Shown piece by piece: positions 16,953 through 24,805 of a DNA stretch of 64,000 bases. Position 1 is the first letter of the stretch. Each line of letters starts with the position of its first letter. Source of the stretch: Bittarella massiliensis (ex Durand et al. 2017) (GTDB taxonomy: Bacteria > Bacillota > Clostridia > Oscillospirales > Ruminococcaceae); NCBI RefSeq assembly GCF_001486165.1, contig NZ_LN908976.1:434071-498070 (forward strand), written 5' to 3'. The position numbers and the translations under genes are program-made. The notes under the pieces are model-generated. The model worked only from the letters and a program-made list of their open reading frames with translations, was not told the DNA's origin and did not search any database.

Positions 16953-17491
16953 GTCGCCATCCCCTTGTCTCTCTGCAAATTCCTTCCTTTTGACCCGTTT
17001 GTCCACCTGTTTGATTGTAGGGGATTTTGTCGAATTTTGCGTACAGGTAAATGATGGAAAATTCTTTATGAAAAGCGGTTTTTCCCTCATCTCCAGGAAG
17101 CGCGCCTGATCCGGAGGGGCAAAACCGGCCATCTTTCCCCCACATGGTCGGAGTTGCTCCCCTGCGGGGTGAGCGGCTTTTTTCTCAAGCGGGCCCCCGT
17201 CGGCCCGGCAAACTTTATTTTTGCTACCCATATAAAGAAAGAGGCGGCCGATTCGAAAAAGCGGCCGCCTCTTTGACTTAAAAAACGTTCTGCCCTCCCC
17301 ATCAGGCACTTCAAAGAGCTTTCTCTACTTCCAGCAAGAGCAGCCCCTGTCCCTCCCCGCTCTCTTGCCCCCCTGCGGCAAACAGACGCAATGAAAAGAG
17401 ATAAGTATCCTCCCCATATGAAATGCACCCCAAAAAAGCAATGTTGGGTGCGAACAGGCGAGGCACCGCCCCACGCGCAGGCGCTATCCTA
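16953..17491. other. Gene-free stretch upstream of the recombinase
   Basis: No convincing gene. It holds the recombinase leader, with a TACAAT-like box near 17015 but no clear -35, and the bidirectional hairpin at 17238-17274. The short open frames here show no ribosome site or recognisable motif. Confidence 0.4.
17238..17274. terminator. Bidirectional terminator hairpin
   Basis: A perfect 13-bp stem AAAGAGGCGGCCG (17238-17250) with its complement at 17262-17274. It probably insulates the recombinase from upstream transcription. Confidence 0.65.
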
Positions 17492-17554
17492 CAAAAAGAA
17501 AAACCTGCGGAGCGCGAATTGCTCACCGCAGGTTTGAAGGGGCGGGCACTTTAG
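17492..17554 (-). repeat. tRNA-terminator-like repeat, copy 1
   Basis: The hairpin AAACCTGCGG...CCGCAGGTTT with T tract (minus strand) is nearly identical to the tRNA-operon terminator at 19147-19190, including the loop. It is followed by GAAGGGGCGGGCACTTTAG (17536-17554), which recurs as 19099-19118. The two blocks are in opposite order in the two places. It also acts as a plausible terminator after the QueD-like gene. Confidence 0.65.
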
Positions 17555-17649
17555 CCACCCAGAACAAAAAGTGTTTCTCAAAAGGAAAACCGGGGCAACT
17601 TCTGCGTTGCCCCGGTTTCCATGCCATTCAGTTGTACATATCACGGCAC

Positions 17650-18222
17650 TTATTTGTCGGCTTTTCTATATCCGCACTTGGGGCATACGCCGTTCTCATC
17701 GAGGGCGATGCCGCACAAGGGGCAGCGATCGATCTTGTTGTCCGTCTGGAATTCAGCAGAAGCTGCATTGACACCACTGGTAAAGGTGATCTTGGCAATA
17801 TTGAGTTTATCCTTCAGCAAATCATAGACGATTTTGATCATGCCCTCTACCGTCATGGTTTCTTTTGTAACAACCAACCGGCAGTCCGGATAAGCGGTGG
17901 CCAACTCTGTTTTGAAAGCCGGGCCTTTCATCTGATTCTGCGGTGCGCCGTTGCGGATGCCTTGCTTTTCGTACACGTCAAGAACGGCGGGAAGGAGGGG
18001 GTCATCCTCTCTGAGGATCAGCGCGTGGTCAAAATTCTTCAGAACTCCCCAAGCGGTTTTCTGGATCTCGTTGCAAGGGAAAACCATATTTACACCAGAT
18101 TCCACCGAATCCTCAACCTCAATGGTCAGAACACCGGTGTGCCCGTGCAAGTACTGAGCTTCTCCCTTAAAGCCGTAAAATCTGTGCGCATATTGCAGGT
18201 CCAATGTTGTAATGCTTCTCAT
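17650..18222 (-). CDS. QueD/6-pyruvoyl-tetrahydropterin synthase-like protein with C-terminal zinc ribbon
   Basis: A 190-residue protein of the 6-pyruvoyl-tetrahydropterin synthase/QueD fold. Zn ligands His 13, His 26 and His 28 (LHGHTG) are present, as are the FDHAL and TVEG segments that supply later active-site residues. The Cys normally four residues before HGH in QueD (CxxxHGH) is Ala here, so canonical carboxy-tetrahydropterin synthesis is doubtful. A rubredoxin-like zinc ribbon (CPLCG...CPKCG) extends the C-terminus. The ATG at 18222 has GGAGG 10 bases upstream. It is 72 bases downstream of a Fur-family gene on the same strand, so it is probably metal- or peroxide-regulated. GC is visibly lower than in flanking genes. 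No other queuosine genes are in the window. Confidence 0.82.
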   Translation of the reverse strand: MRSITTLDLQYAHRFYGFKGEAQYLHGHTGVLTIEVEDSVESGVNMVFPCNEIQKTAWGVLKNFDHALILREDDPLLPAVLDVYEKQGIRNGAPQNQMKGPAFKTELATAYPDCRLVVTKETMTVEGMIKIVYDLLKDKLNIAKITFTSGVNAASAEFQTDNKIDRCPLCGIALDENGVCPKCGYRKADK

Positions 18223-18294
18223 ATGCTGATATCCTCCTAATTTATTATTTACGGGATCGTACACCCCGTATGGCACATTGAATTTGCGAAAGGG

Positions 18295-18687
18295 CTATGA
18301 CTGAGACTTGGTTTTGCAATCCGGGCAGATGCCTTTAAACATCAGGTCATGGCCGCTAAACTCAAAACCGTGGGCATCCTTGATCCGTTTTTCCAAATCT
18401 TCAATGTAGTCCATATCCACATCAAAAACCCGACCGCATTTTAAACATCTCGCATGATAGTGATCGTGACATAGGTGATCGAACCGATCGGCGTCGCCCG
18501 GAACCTCCAGCTTTCGGATCTCCCCGTTCTCCGCAAGCTGATTTAAATTCCGATAGACAGTCACCTTGCTGATATTGGGGTACTCTTTGACAACCAAATT
18601 GTAAATTTCTTCAACGGTGGCATGGCACTGTAAGGTATTGACCGCCTTCAAGACCAAAGCCCTCTGAATCGTATTTCGCTTTATCAT
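18295..18687 (-). CDS. Fur-family transcriptional regulator (PerR/Zur-like)
   Basis: A 130-residue metal-dependent repressor. A winged-helix DNA-binding domain (1-80; TVEEIYNLV...SKVTVYRNLNQLAENG) precedes the metal-binding dimerisation domain. That domain contains DRFDHLCHDHYHARC and two CxxC pairs (CLKC; CPDC) for structural zinc. The sequence does not separate PerR from Zur or Fur. The ATG at 18687 has AAGGG upstream. A near-perfect promoter and a palindromic operator precede it, indicating autoregulation of a Fur-QueD operon. Codon use and GC are lower than in neighbours, in line with transfer. Confidence 0.9.
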   Translation of the reverse strand: MIKRNTIQRALVLKAVNTLQCHATVEEIYNLVVKEYPNISKVTVYRNLNQLAENGEIRKLEVPGDADRFDHLCHDHYHARCLKCGRVFDVDMDYIEDLEKRIKDAHGFEFSGHDLMFKGICPDCKTKSQS

Positions 18688-18709
18688 TTCACTTGACCCT
18701 TGATCTATA

Positions 18710-18728
18710 ATTAGAATTTATTTCTAAT
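18710..18728. promoter_or_regulatory. Fur-family operator (palindrome)
   Basis: ATTAGAA-N5-TTCTAAT, a perfect 7-5-7 dyad just downstream of the -10 box. Two more AATTAGAA half-sites lie at about 18727-18750. It resembles Per/Fur boxes and is placed for autorepression. Confidence 0.65.
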
Positions 18729-18732
18729 TAGA

Positions 18733-18761
18733 ATAATAATCCAATTAGAACAGCATGTCAA
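18733..18761 (-). promoter_or_regulatory. Promoter of the fur-queD-like operon
   Basis: TTGACA (18761-18756), a 17-bp spacer and TATTAT (18738-18733), close to sigma-A consensus. Confidence 0.8.
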
Positions 18762-18845
18762 GTCTTTCTATGAAATTTTTGACAATCCTCTTTTCCGACC
18801 ATATTCCGCATACTGATAAAAAGCCTGCAAGTCCGCACGAATACT

Positions 18846-18883
18846 AAAAACGGGCCGGTCATCCCAGGGGGACCGGCCCGTTT
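18846..18883 (-). terminator. Terminator hairpin upstream of the fur promoter
   Basis: A perfect 13-bp stem AAACGGGCCGGTC (18848-18860 with 18871-18883), followed by T residues on the minus strand. It separates the tRNA operon from fur. Confidence 0.65.
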
Positions 18884-19146
18884 GAGTGGGAAAAACGATC
18901 GAGAGGCCCGCCCATATCCCAGCCACAAGGGCGCAAAAAGGCGCGTGAGAAACTGAAGGAAGGATTGAAATCCCTGCACCAGGACCTTCTAAACTGTGTT
19001 GGCCGCCAGATCGGCTCTGTTGGGATACACACGGCAGAAAAACACAAAAGAAATCGCCATACAGCTGCAAAACGCAACCATACGGCGATTGATTTATTGA
19101 AAGGGGCGGACACTTTAGGTGTTGCCCGAGCGCGGGAGCATTGCTG
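18884..19146. other. Gene-free tail of the tRNA operon with hairpins
   Basis: No gene is supported. It contains a second terminator-like hairpin (AATCGCC at 19052-19058 with 19084-19090, then a T-rich tract on the minus strand) and the block 19099-19118 shared with 17536-17554. The open frame across it shares a short run of similar translated residues with the copy-1 region, but this reflects DNA similarity, not a protein. Confidence 0.4.
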
Positions 19147-19190
19147 CAAAAAGAAAAAACCTACGGAGTGCGAATTGCTCACCGCAGGTT
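19147..19190 (-). terminator. Terminator of the tRNA operon (repeat copy 2)
   Basis: The AAACCTGCGG...CCGTAGGTTT stem is followed by TTTTTTCTTTTT on the minus strand, directly at the 3' end of tRNA-Tyr. It is 90% or more like 17492-17535. Confidence 0.8.
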
Positions 19191-19275
19191 TGGTGGTGGA
19201 GGATGGATTCGAACCATCGAAGCGAAACGCAACAGATTTACAGTCTGCCCCCTTTGGCCACTCGGGAACTCCACC
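19191..19275 (-). tRNA. tRNA-Tyr (GUA)
   Basis: 85 nt. Acceptor GGTGGAG pairs with CTCCACC, then A and an encoded CCA. Anticodon loop CTGTAAA gives GUA. A long variable arm is present, as in bacterial tRNA-Tyr. Last gene of a Pro-Thr-Tyr tRNA operon. Confidence 0.95.
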
Positions 19276-19315
19276 ATATTTTATTTTAGTAGCCACATTG
19301 GCCGGCCCTTTTCAA

Positions 19316-19391
19316 TGGAGCTGGTGGACGGACTTGAACCCCCGACCTGCTGATTACAAATCAGCTGCTCTACCAACTGAGCTACACCAGC
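19316..19391 (-). tRNA. tRNA-Thr (UGU)
   Basis: 76 nt including CCA. Acceptor GCTGGTG/CACCAGC; anticodon stem CTGAT/ATCAG with loop TTTGTAA, anticodon UGU. Standard D-arm and T-arm (GGTTCAAGTCC). Confidence 0.95.
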
Positions 19392-19448
19392 AAATGTGAC
19401 AACGGTATGGATTATACCATCTTCTTTTTGCGTTGTCAACAAAAAAAT

Positions 19449-19525
19449 TGGTCGAGGCGACAGGACTTGAACCTGCGGCATCCTGGTCCCAAACCAGGCA
19501 CTCTACCAAACTGAGCTACGCCTCG
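19449..19525 (-). tRNA. tRNA-Pro (UGG)
   Basis: 77 nt including CCA. Acceptor CGAGGCG/CGCCTCG; anticodon stem CCTGG/CCAGG with loop TTTGGGA, anticodon UGG. First gene of the tRNA operon. Confidence 0.95.
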
Positions 19526-19588
19526 TCAGCCTTTGTGTTACAGCGCAGCACACCAAAAATTGCTGGATATTCGTAACACAGCTTTTAT

Positions 19589-19617
19589 ATTTTAGCCCAT
19601 CCGCGCCCGTTTGTCAA
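19589..19617 (-). promoter_or_regulatory. Promoter of the tRNA operon
   Basis: TTGACA (19617-19612), a 17-bp spacer and TAAAAT (19594-19589), about 64 bases before tRNA-Pro. Confidence 0.8.
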
Positions 19618-19692
19618 CCAGATCTGCCTCCCTCTTTTCCCTGCTCCGTCCGCGCTGTAACCCAACTGTAACACTTTGTAACCTCCGTCAGG

Positions 19693-19721
19693 TTGTATGA
19701 AAAAATTTGCTCATGTATACT
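19693..19721 (+). promoter_or_regulatory. Promoter of the MoxR-DUF58-transglutaminase operon
   Basis: TTGTAT (19693-19698), a 17-bp spacer and TATACT (19716-19721), about 80 bases before the moxR ATG. Confidence 0.5.
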
Positions 19722-19802
19722 GTTGTTATAGCAAACGGCCGCCCTGCCGCCCCGCCCCGCGGGGAGGCGGCCGCGCGGACAGAGCAAAAAGGGAGTGAAA
19801 GC

Positions 19803-20768
19803 ATGGAGCACACGTACAACCCCAAGGCGCAAAGCATCCTTTCTGAAATCAAAAAAGCAGTGGTCGGCAAGGACGACATCGCCGCCAAGATCCTCATGGC
19901 CCTGCTGGCACAGGGTCACGTCCTCCTCGACGACATCCCCGGCGTGGGCAAGACCACCCTGGCCATGGCCTTCTCCAAGGCCCTCTCGCTGGACTACCAC
20001 CGCATGCAGTTTACCCCCGACGTCATGCCTTCGGACATCACCGGCTTCACCATCTACAACAAGCAGCTGGGCGATTTTGAGTACAAGCCCGGCGCGGCGG
20101 TCTGCAACCTCTTTTTGGCCGACGAGATCAACCGCACCTCCTCCAAGACCCAGTCGGCCCTGCTGGAGGTGATGGAGGAAGGCCGCATCACCGTCGACGG
20201 GGTCACCCGCGAGACTCCCAAGCCCTTCATCGTCATCGCCACCGAGAACCCGGTGGGCTCGGCGGGCACCCAGATCCTGCCCGAGTCGCAGCTGGACCGG
20301 TTCCTCATCTGCCTCTCTATGGGCTATCCCGACGTGGAGAGCACCATCACCATCATGGAGCGCCGCCACGACAGCAACCCGCTGGACGAGGTCATCCCCC
20401 AGGCCAGCCGGGAGGAAATTTTGCAGATGCAGCGGGAGACCCAGCTGGTCACCGTACACAAGGCCATCTACGAATATGTGGCCCAGTTGACCGAGGCCAC
20501 CCGCAACCACGCCATGATCACCCTGGGGATGAGCCCCCGCGGCGCCCTGGCCCATATCCGGATGGCCAAGGCCATGGCCTACCTCTACGGCCGCGACTTC
20601 GTGGTGCCCGACGACGTACAGGAGACCTTCTTCGACGTGGGCGCCCACCGGCTGGTGCTGGGCTCCAAGGCGCGGGTCGGCGGGGTCACCGCCAAGACCC
20701 TGCTGCAGGAGATCCTCAACGACACCCCGGCCCCGCAGATCACCGAAAGCCTGCTCGACCAACAGTAG
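19803..20768 (+). CDS. MoxR-family AAA+ ATPase
   Basis: A 321-residue AAA+ chaperone-like ATPase of the MoxR group. It has Walker A (DIPGVGKTT), the FTPDVMPSD segment, Walker B (LFLADEINR), sensor 1 (ATENPVGSAG) and the sensor 2 region (GMSPRGAL). MoxR proteins act with DUF58 and transglutaminase-like partners, and exactly those follow here, making a standard three-gene operon. I chose the ATG at 19803, with AGGGAGTG upstream, over the longer frame. It is probably involved in assembly or metal insertion of a membrane or secreted protein complex. The client is unknown. Confidence 0.94.
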   Translation: MEHTYNPKAQSILSEIKKAVVGKDDIAAKILMALLAQGHVLLDDIPGVGKTTLAMAFSKALSLDYHRMQFTPDVMPSDITGFTIYNKQLGDFEYKPGAAVCNLFLADEINRTSSKTQSALLEVMEEGRITVDGVTRETPKPFIVIATENPVGSAGTQILPESQLDRFLICLSMGYPDVESTITIMERRHDSNPLDEVIPQASREEILQMQRETQLVTVHKAIYEYVAQLTEATRNHAMITLGMSPRGALAHIRMAKAMAYLYGRDFVVPDDVQETFFDVGAHRLVLGSKARVGGVTAKTLLQEILNDTPAPQITESLLDQQ

Positions 20769-20792
20769 AAGACGCCGAAAGGGGATGTTCCC

Positions 20793-21983
20793 GTGAAAAA
20801 AGCGCGCATCATCTACGGGGCGTTCTGCGTCGCCATGGCGGTGTTCGCCTTCTCCTACCGGGAGTACCTGTCCATGCTGGCCTTCGCCATGGCGCTGCTG
20901 CTCCCTCTGGGGCTCTATCTGCTGCTGCGCCACTGCGCCAAAAAAGTCAAGGTGGAGCTGCTGCCCGGCCCCCACTCCCTGGGGCGGGGCGAGTCGTTCT
21001 CCCTGCAGCTGCAGATCAAAAACCGGGGGCGGCTGCCCATCGCCCGCTGCCAGGTGGAGCTGTTGGCCCGCCACCAGTTCTACGGCGACCCCAACCGAAC
21101 GGTGGTGGAGACCCCCGTCTTCTCCAAAAACACCCAGACCATCTCCTACTCGGTGGCCCCCCGCCACACCGGGAAGATCACCTTCTCCCTGGGCGAGGTG
21201 CGGCTGTACGACTTTTTGGGGATCACCTGCATCCGGCTGGAGCCGAACAGCCGCTTCGTGCTGCCGGTGCTGCCCGCCTTTGTGGACTCGGCCGCCCGCA
21301 TCGGGGTGGACTTTTTCCGCCACGTGCCCGACAGCAACACCTTCTCCCGCCACCGGCGAGGGGACGACTCCTCCGAGACCTTCAAGCTGCGGGAATACCA
21401 GCCCGGCGACCGGATCAACCACATCCACTGGAAACTCACCGCCAAGGTGGGCGAGATGATCGTCAAGGAGTCCAGTTTCCCCCTGCAGGACACCACCTGC
21501 ATCTTCTTGGAGCTCTACCGGGTCTCCGGCTCGCGGGAGGACAAGAACTACCTTGACGCCATCTTGGAGACCCTCTGTGTCCTCTCCCCCCTCTTTTTGC
21601 AGGAGGGGATCGAGCACACCGTCTACTGGTACGACCTGCAAAATGGGGGGCTCGCCTCCCACCGGATCACCGATGAGGCCGACCTGTTTGGCTGCCTGGA
21701 CGACCTCTTTGACGCCGCCAGCTACACCGAACAGATCTACGCCCTGCAGGCCTACTGCCAGAACTTCACCGTGGCCAAGAGCGCCCAGGTCCTCTACCTG
21801 GCCCCCATCATCGAGACCGGCCCCATCGAGCAGATGGGGATGGAGCACCGGGAGCCCTTTACCTTTTTCTACATCCACGACTTCGACCACTGCGACATGC
21901 CGGTGCTGGACCGGTATGGCATCCGCTGTATCTGCGTGGACTCCGACCACCCGGAAGGGGCCCTGCAGGCCCTGATCCTGTGA
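20793..21983 (+). CDS. DUF58 protein, MoxR partner
   Basis: A 396-residue membrane-associated protein. Two N-terminal helices (about 5-22 and 27-46) precede a beta-rich region and the DUF58 core, whose hallmark REYQPGDRINHIHWK lies near residue 210. DUF58 proteins are encoded next to MoxR ATPases. It starts with a GTG at 20793, preceded by GAAAGGGGATG, 24 bases after moxR, and ends 16 bases before the transglutaminase-like gene. Function is inferred from context only. Confidence 0.9.
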   Translation: MKKARIIYGAFCVAMAVFAFSYREYLSMLAFAMALLLPLGLYLLLRHCAKKVKVELLPGPHSLGRGESFSLQLQIKNRGRLPIARCQVELLARHQFYGDPNRTVVETPVFSKNTQTISYSVAPRHTGKITFSLGEVRLYDFLGITCIRLEPNSRFVLPVLPAFVDSAARIGVDFFRHVPDSNTFSRHRRGDDSSETFKLREYQPGDRINHIHWKLTAKVGEMIVKESSFPLQDTTCIFLELYRVSGSREDKNYLDAILETLCVLSPLFLQEGIEHTVYWYDLQNGGLASHRITDEADLFGCLDDLFDAASYTEQIYALQAYCQNFTVAKSAQVLYLAPIIETGPIEQMGMEHREPFTFFYIHDFDHCDMPVLDRYGIRCICVDSDHPEGALQALIL

Positions 21984-21999
21984 AGGGGGGGACTGGACT

Positions 22000-24711
22000 T
22001 TGAAAGCGAAGAAAAAGCGCGGCAAGAAACCCTCCCTCCTCTACAAACTGCGCCACCCGGCGCCCCTCCCCCCGCTGGAGGGGGACGACATCGTCCTTCT
22101 GCGGGACACCTCCCTCGCCCTGGAGCGGCGCGCCCCCCAGGCCAGGTGGTATGTGCGGCTGTTTTTGCTGGGGCTCTGCACCCTCTCCTTTTTGGCCAGC
22201 TTCCTCACCCTCTACCAGCTGCCGGTGAGCCTTGTCTCCCCGGTGGCGCTGGGGGTCTGCCTGGTGGGGGTCTGCCTGCTCTACACCCTCTTTAAATACC
22301 CCCTGGCGGGGACGGGGGCGGTCCTCTTTGCCGCCGTCTCCTTCGGCCTCTTCAAAAGCGACGCCCTCTTTTTCGGCTTTGAGATGTTTTTCAACCGGGT
22401 CATCGAGCTGCTCAACTGGCACACCTTTGAATTTTTGATCCCCTACCGGATCCCGCCCCTCTACGACCAGCCGTCCAGCGAACGCTTCTTTGTGAACTTT
22501 GCCCTCTGCTGCATCCTCTTTGTCATTGGGGTGGCCATCCTCTACCGGCCCAACATCTTCCTCTACCTGGCGGCCACCTTCCTGCCGCTGCTCCCAGGGC
22601 TTTTCTACGGCCTCACCCCCTCCTACCTCCCCTTCTTGCTGCTGGCCGCCTCCTACGCGCTGGTGCTCTCTTTGCACCTAGCCACCCGGCACCCCCGCGC
22701 CAAGAGGGATTTCTCCGAAAAAATCGAAAAAAAGACCCGCGCCTTTCGGGTGGACTACCGAAATTACAGCTACCGCTACGCCACTGCCCTCAAGAGCGGC
22801 TGTGTCCTCATCGGCCTCTGCCTCTGCTGCCTGGCGGCGGGCGGGCTCATCATCTCGCCGCCGCTGTACAACAGCCAGGCCTTTACCTCCTTTCGCAACG
22901 GCGCCGGACACAAGCTCTCCGAGGTGTCGATGGAGAAAGAGCCCAGCCGCATCCTCAACCTCTACCACGGGCAGTTGAGCCGCCTGGGCATCTGGCGCAA
23001 CTACGACGCCGCCAACGACCTGATGATCCGCACCCCCACCCTGGGCCAGTCCATCTACCTCAAGGGGTATGTGGGCGGGATCTACCGGGGGGACCGGTGG
23101 GACACCCTGGACGAGGAGGCCGAGCAGACGGGTCGGCAGGCCTTCGGCACCCTCTTCTCCGAGGCGGAGACCTCTCCCCAAAACCTCCCCAGCGACTACA
23201 TCGCCCTCTGTGACACCATCGACAACCCGGTGCTCAAAGGGGTCTACCTCTCCCACGCCACCATCTCGGTGGAAGGGCTCAAGGACACCGCCCTCAAGCA
23301 GTTCACCTACGTGCCCTACGGCGCGGTCTACCCCTGGTACATCGGGGAGGAGATCGACCCCTCCCTCCTTCTCGAAGGGGAGGAGCTGCCCGAGCGGGAG
23401 ACCACCCAGACCGACCTGGACAGCACCATCTGGACCGACAACAACCGTTGGGCCGGCTCCTACGACTTTGACTTTTACACCACCCCCAACCTGCTGGGGG
23501 TGGACATGGACACCCCCCTGCAGGAGGCGGCGCAGCGCGACCGCGACGCGGCGGCTTACGCCCGGCGGGAGGCGGCCTACCGCCGCTTTGTCTACCAGAC
23601 CTACACCCAGGTGCCCGAGAACATTCAGAAGGTGCTCACCGACGAGCTCTTCACCCCCCAGGCCCTGGCGGAGGCGGGCGACCTGGCCACCTACACCGAC
23701 TGGGTCCGCAGCTATTTGAATGAACACTACCACTACAACCCCGCCCCCGGCTCCACCCCCGACGGGCAGGACTTTGTCGAGTACTTCCTCACCCAGCGAG
23801 ACAGCGGCTTTGCCACCCACTTCGCCTCGGCGGGCGCCATGATGCTGCGCTCGGCCGGCGTGCCCGCCCGCTATGTGGAGGGCTACGCCCTCACCCCCCA
23901 GACCTTGAGCGGTCGCGGGCTGGAGGACGAGAAGGTCCCCATCGAACAGCCTCTGTTGGGGGTCACCGCCCTGGTGGAGCGGCGGGGCACCATGGTCAGC
24001 GGCAGCACCATGCACGCCTGGGTGGAAATCTACCTGGACGGCTTTGGCTGGGTGCCGGTGGAGATGACCCCCTACCGCTCTATCGAGTACGACACCCTGC
24101 CCGTGGTGGACGGCGAGGTGGCGCCCCCCATCATCTCCGGCGGGGGCGGGGGCGGGACCGGCAGCGGCGACCCCAGCGACAGCATCGGCGGGGGCAGCGT
24201 CACCTTTGACGGGGTGGACGATCCCCTCTCCATCTTCGACACCTGGCGGCGCCCCCTCAAAAACGCCCCCTGGACCACCATCGTCTGGACCGGCATCGTC
24301 TGGCTGGGCGGCCTGATCGCCGTCGCCGCCGTCTTTCTGGCCCTGCGCCGGTTTGTGCGCATCCACCGCTTCAAGCGCTCCCTGGAGACCGACGAGCCCC
24401 GCCGCAACATCATCCGCCTCTACCGCTACCTGCTGCAGGCGCTGGACTTCTTCTCCTTCGGCTACACCCACGCCCACTCCTACTACGGGATGGCCAGCAG
24501 CATCGAGGTGGCCTTTGGCGACCACCTGGAGCACGGCGAGGCCCTGCCCATCATCGAGCTGGTGCTGGAAGCCGGCTTCAGCCAACACCAGATGACGCCG
24601 GAGCAGTTCCGCGAATTTCTGGTCTTTGTCGACCGGTTCATCCGCTCGGTGTCCAAGGGCCAAAACATCTTTAAGAAACTCTCCTTCCGCTTCCTCCACG
24701 CGCTCTGGTGA
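22000..24711 (+). CDS. TgpA-like membrane transglutaminase-fold protein with degraded catalytic triad
   Basis: A 903-residue protein. Several membrane helices occupy about residues 48-290. A large extracellular region with a transglutaminase-like core (about 560-700) follows, then a Gly/Ser-rich linker (GGGGGGTGSGD), one more helix and a cytoplasmic tail. In the core, where active members have G-[YH]-C-x-x-FA, this protein has GFATHFASA, so the catalytic Cys is Ala. The His is kept (MHAWVE), but the Asp position reads WVPVEMTP, with Glu-Met instead of Asp-Pro. It is probably non-catalytic, perhaps a binding or scaffold protein. It starts at the TTG at 22000 behind a G-rich site and completes the MoxR-DUF58 operon. 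Confidence 0.88.
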   Translation: MKAKKKRGKKPSLLYKLRHPAPLPPLEGDDIVLLRDTSLALERRAPQARWYVRLFLLGLCTLSFLASFLTLYQLPVSLVSPVALGVCLVGVCLLYTLFKYPLAGTGAVLFAAVSFGLFKSDALFFGFEMFFNRVIELLNWHTFEFLIPYRIPPLYDQPSSERFFVNFALCCILFVIGVAILYRPNIFLYLAATFLPLLPGLFYGLTPSYLPFLLLAASYALVLSLHLATRHPRAKRDFSEKIEKKTRAFRVDYRNYSYRYATALKSGCVLIGLCLCCLAAGGLIISPPLYNSQAFTSFRNGAGHKLSEVSMEKEPSRILNLYHGQLSRLGIWRNYDAANDLMIRTPTLGQSIYLKGYVGGIYRGDRWDTLDEEAEQTGRQAFGTLFSEAETSPQNLPSDYIALCDTIDNPVLKGVYLSHATISVEGLKDTALKQFTYVPYGAVYPWYIGEEIDPSLLLEGEELPERETTQTDLDSTIWTDNNRWAGSYDFDFYTTPNLLGVDMDTPLQEAAQRDRDAAAYARREAAYRRFVYQTYTQVPENIQKVLTDELFTPQALAEAGDLATYTDWVRSYLNEHYHYNPAPGSTPDGQDFVEYFLTQRDSGFATHFASAGAMMLRSAGVPARYVEGYALTPQTLSGRGLEDEKVPIEQPLLGVTALVERRGTMVSGSTMHAWVEIYLDGFGWVPVEMTPYRSIEYDTLPVVDGEVAPPIISGGGGGGTGSGDPSDSIGGGSVTFDGVDDPLSIFDTWRRPLKNAPWTTIVWTGIVWLGGLIAVAAVFLALRRFVRIHRFKRSLETDEPRRNIIRLYRYLLQALDFFSFGYTHAHSYYGMASSIEVAFGDHLEHGEALPIIELVLEAGFSQHQMTPEQFREFLVFVDRFIRSVSKGQNIFKKLSFRFLHALW

Positions 24712-24751
24712 GACGTCCCCTACCGTTGCCTTTCCTCCTCCTTTTTCACAC

Positions 24752-24805
24752 AGCGGGCCCGGCACCTGCCACACGGCAGGCCGCCGGGCCCGCTGCTGCG
24801 TTTTT
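24752..24805 (+). terminator. Terminator of the MoxR operon
   Basis: AGCGGGCCCGGC (24752-24763) pairs with its complement at 24783-24794, with an inner CCTGCC/GGCAGG stem, followed by TTTTT at 24801. Confidence 0.8.

Noticed and set aside
18859-19296. 145-codon minus-strand frame across tRNA-Tyr and the tail region
   Set aside because: It overlaps a tRNA and terminators and has no ribosome site. Similar residues at 17.4 kb reflect the DNA repeat.
19614-22025. 803-codon minus-strand open frame
   Set aside because: Antisense to the MoxR and DUF58 genes, which have full family motifs on the plus strand.
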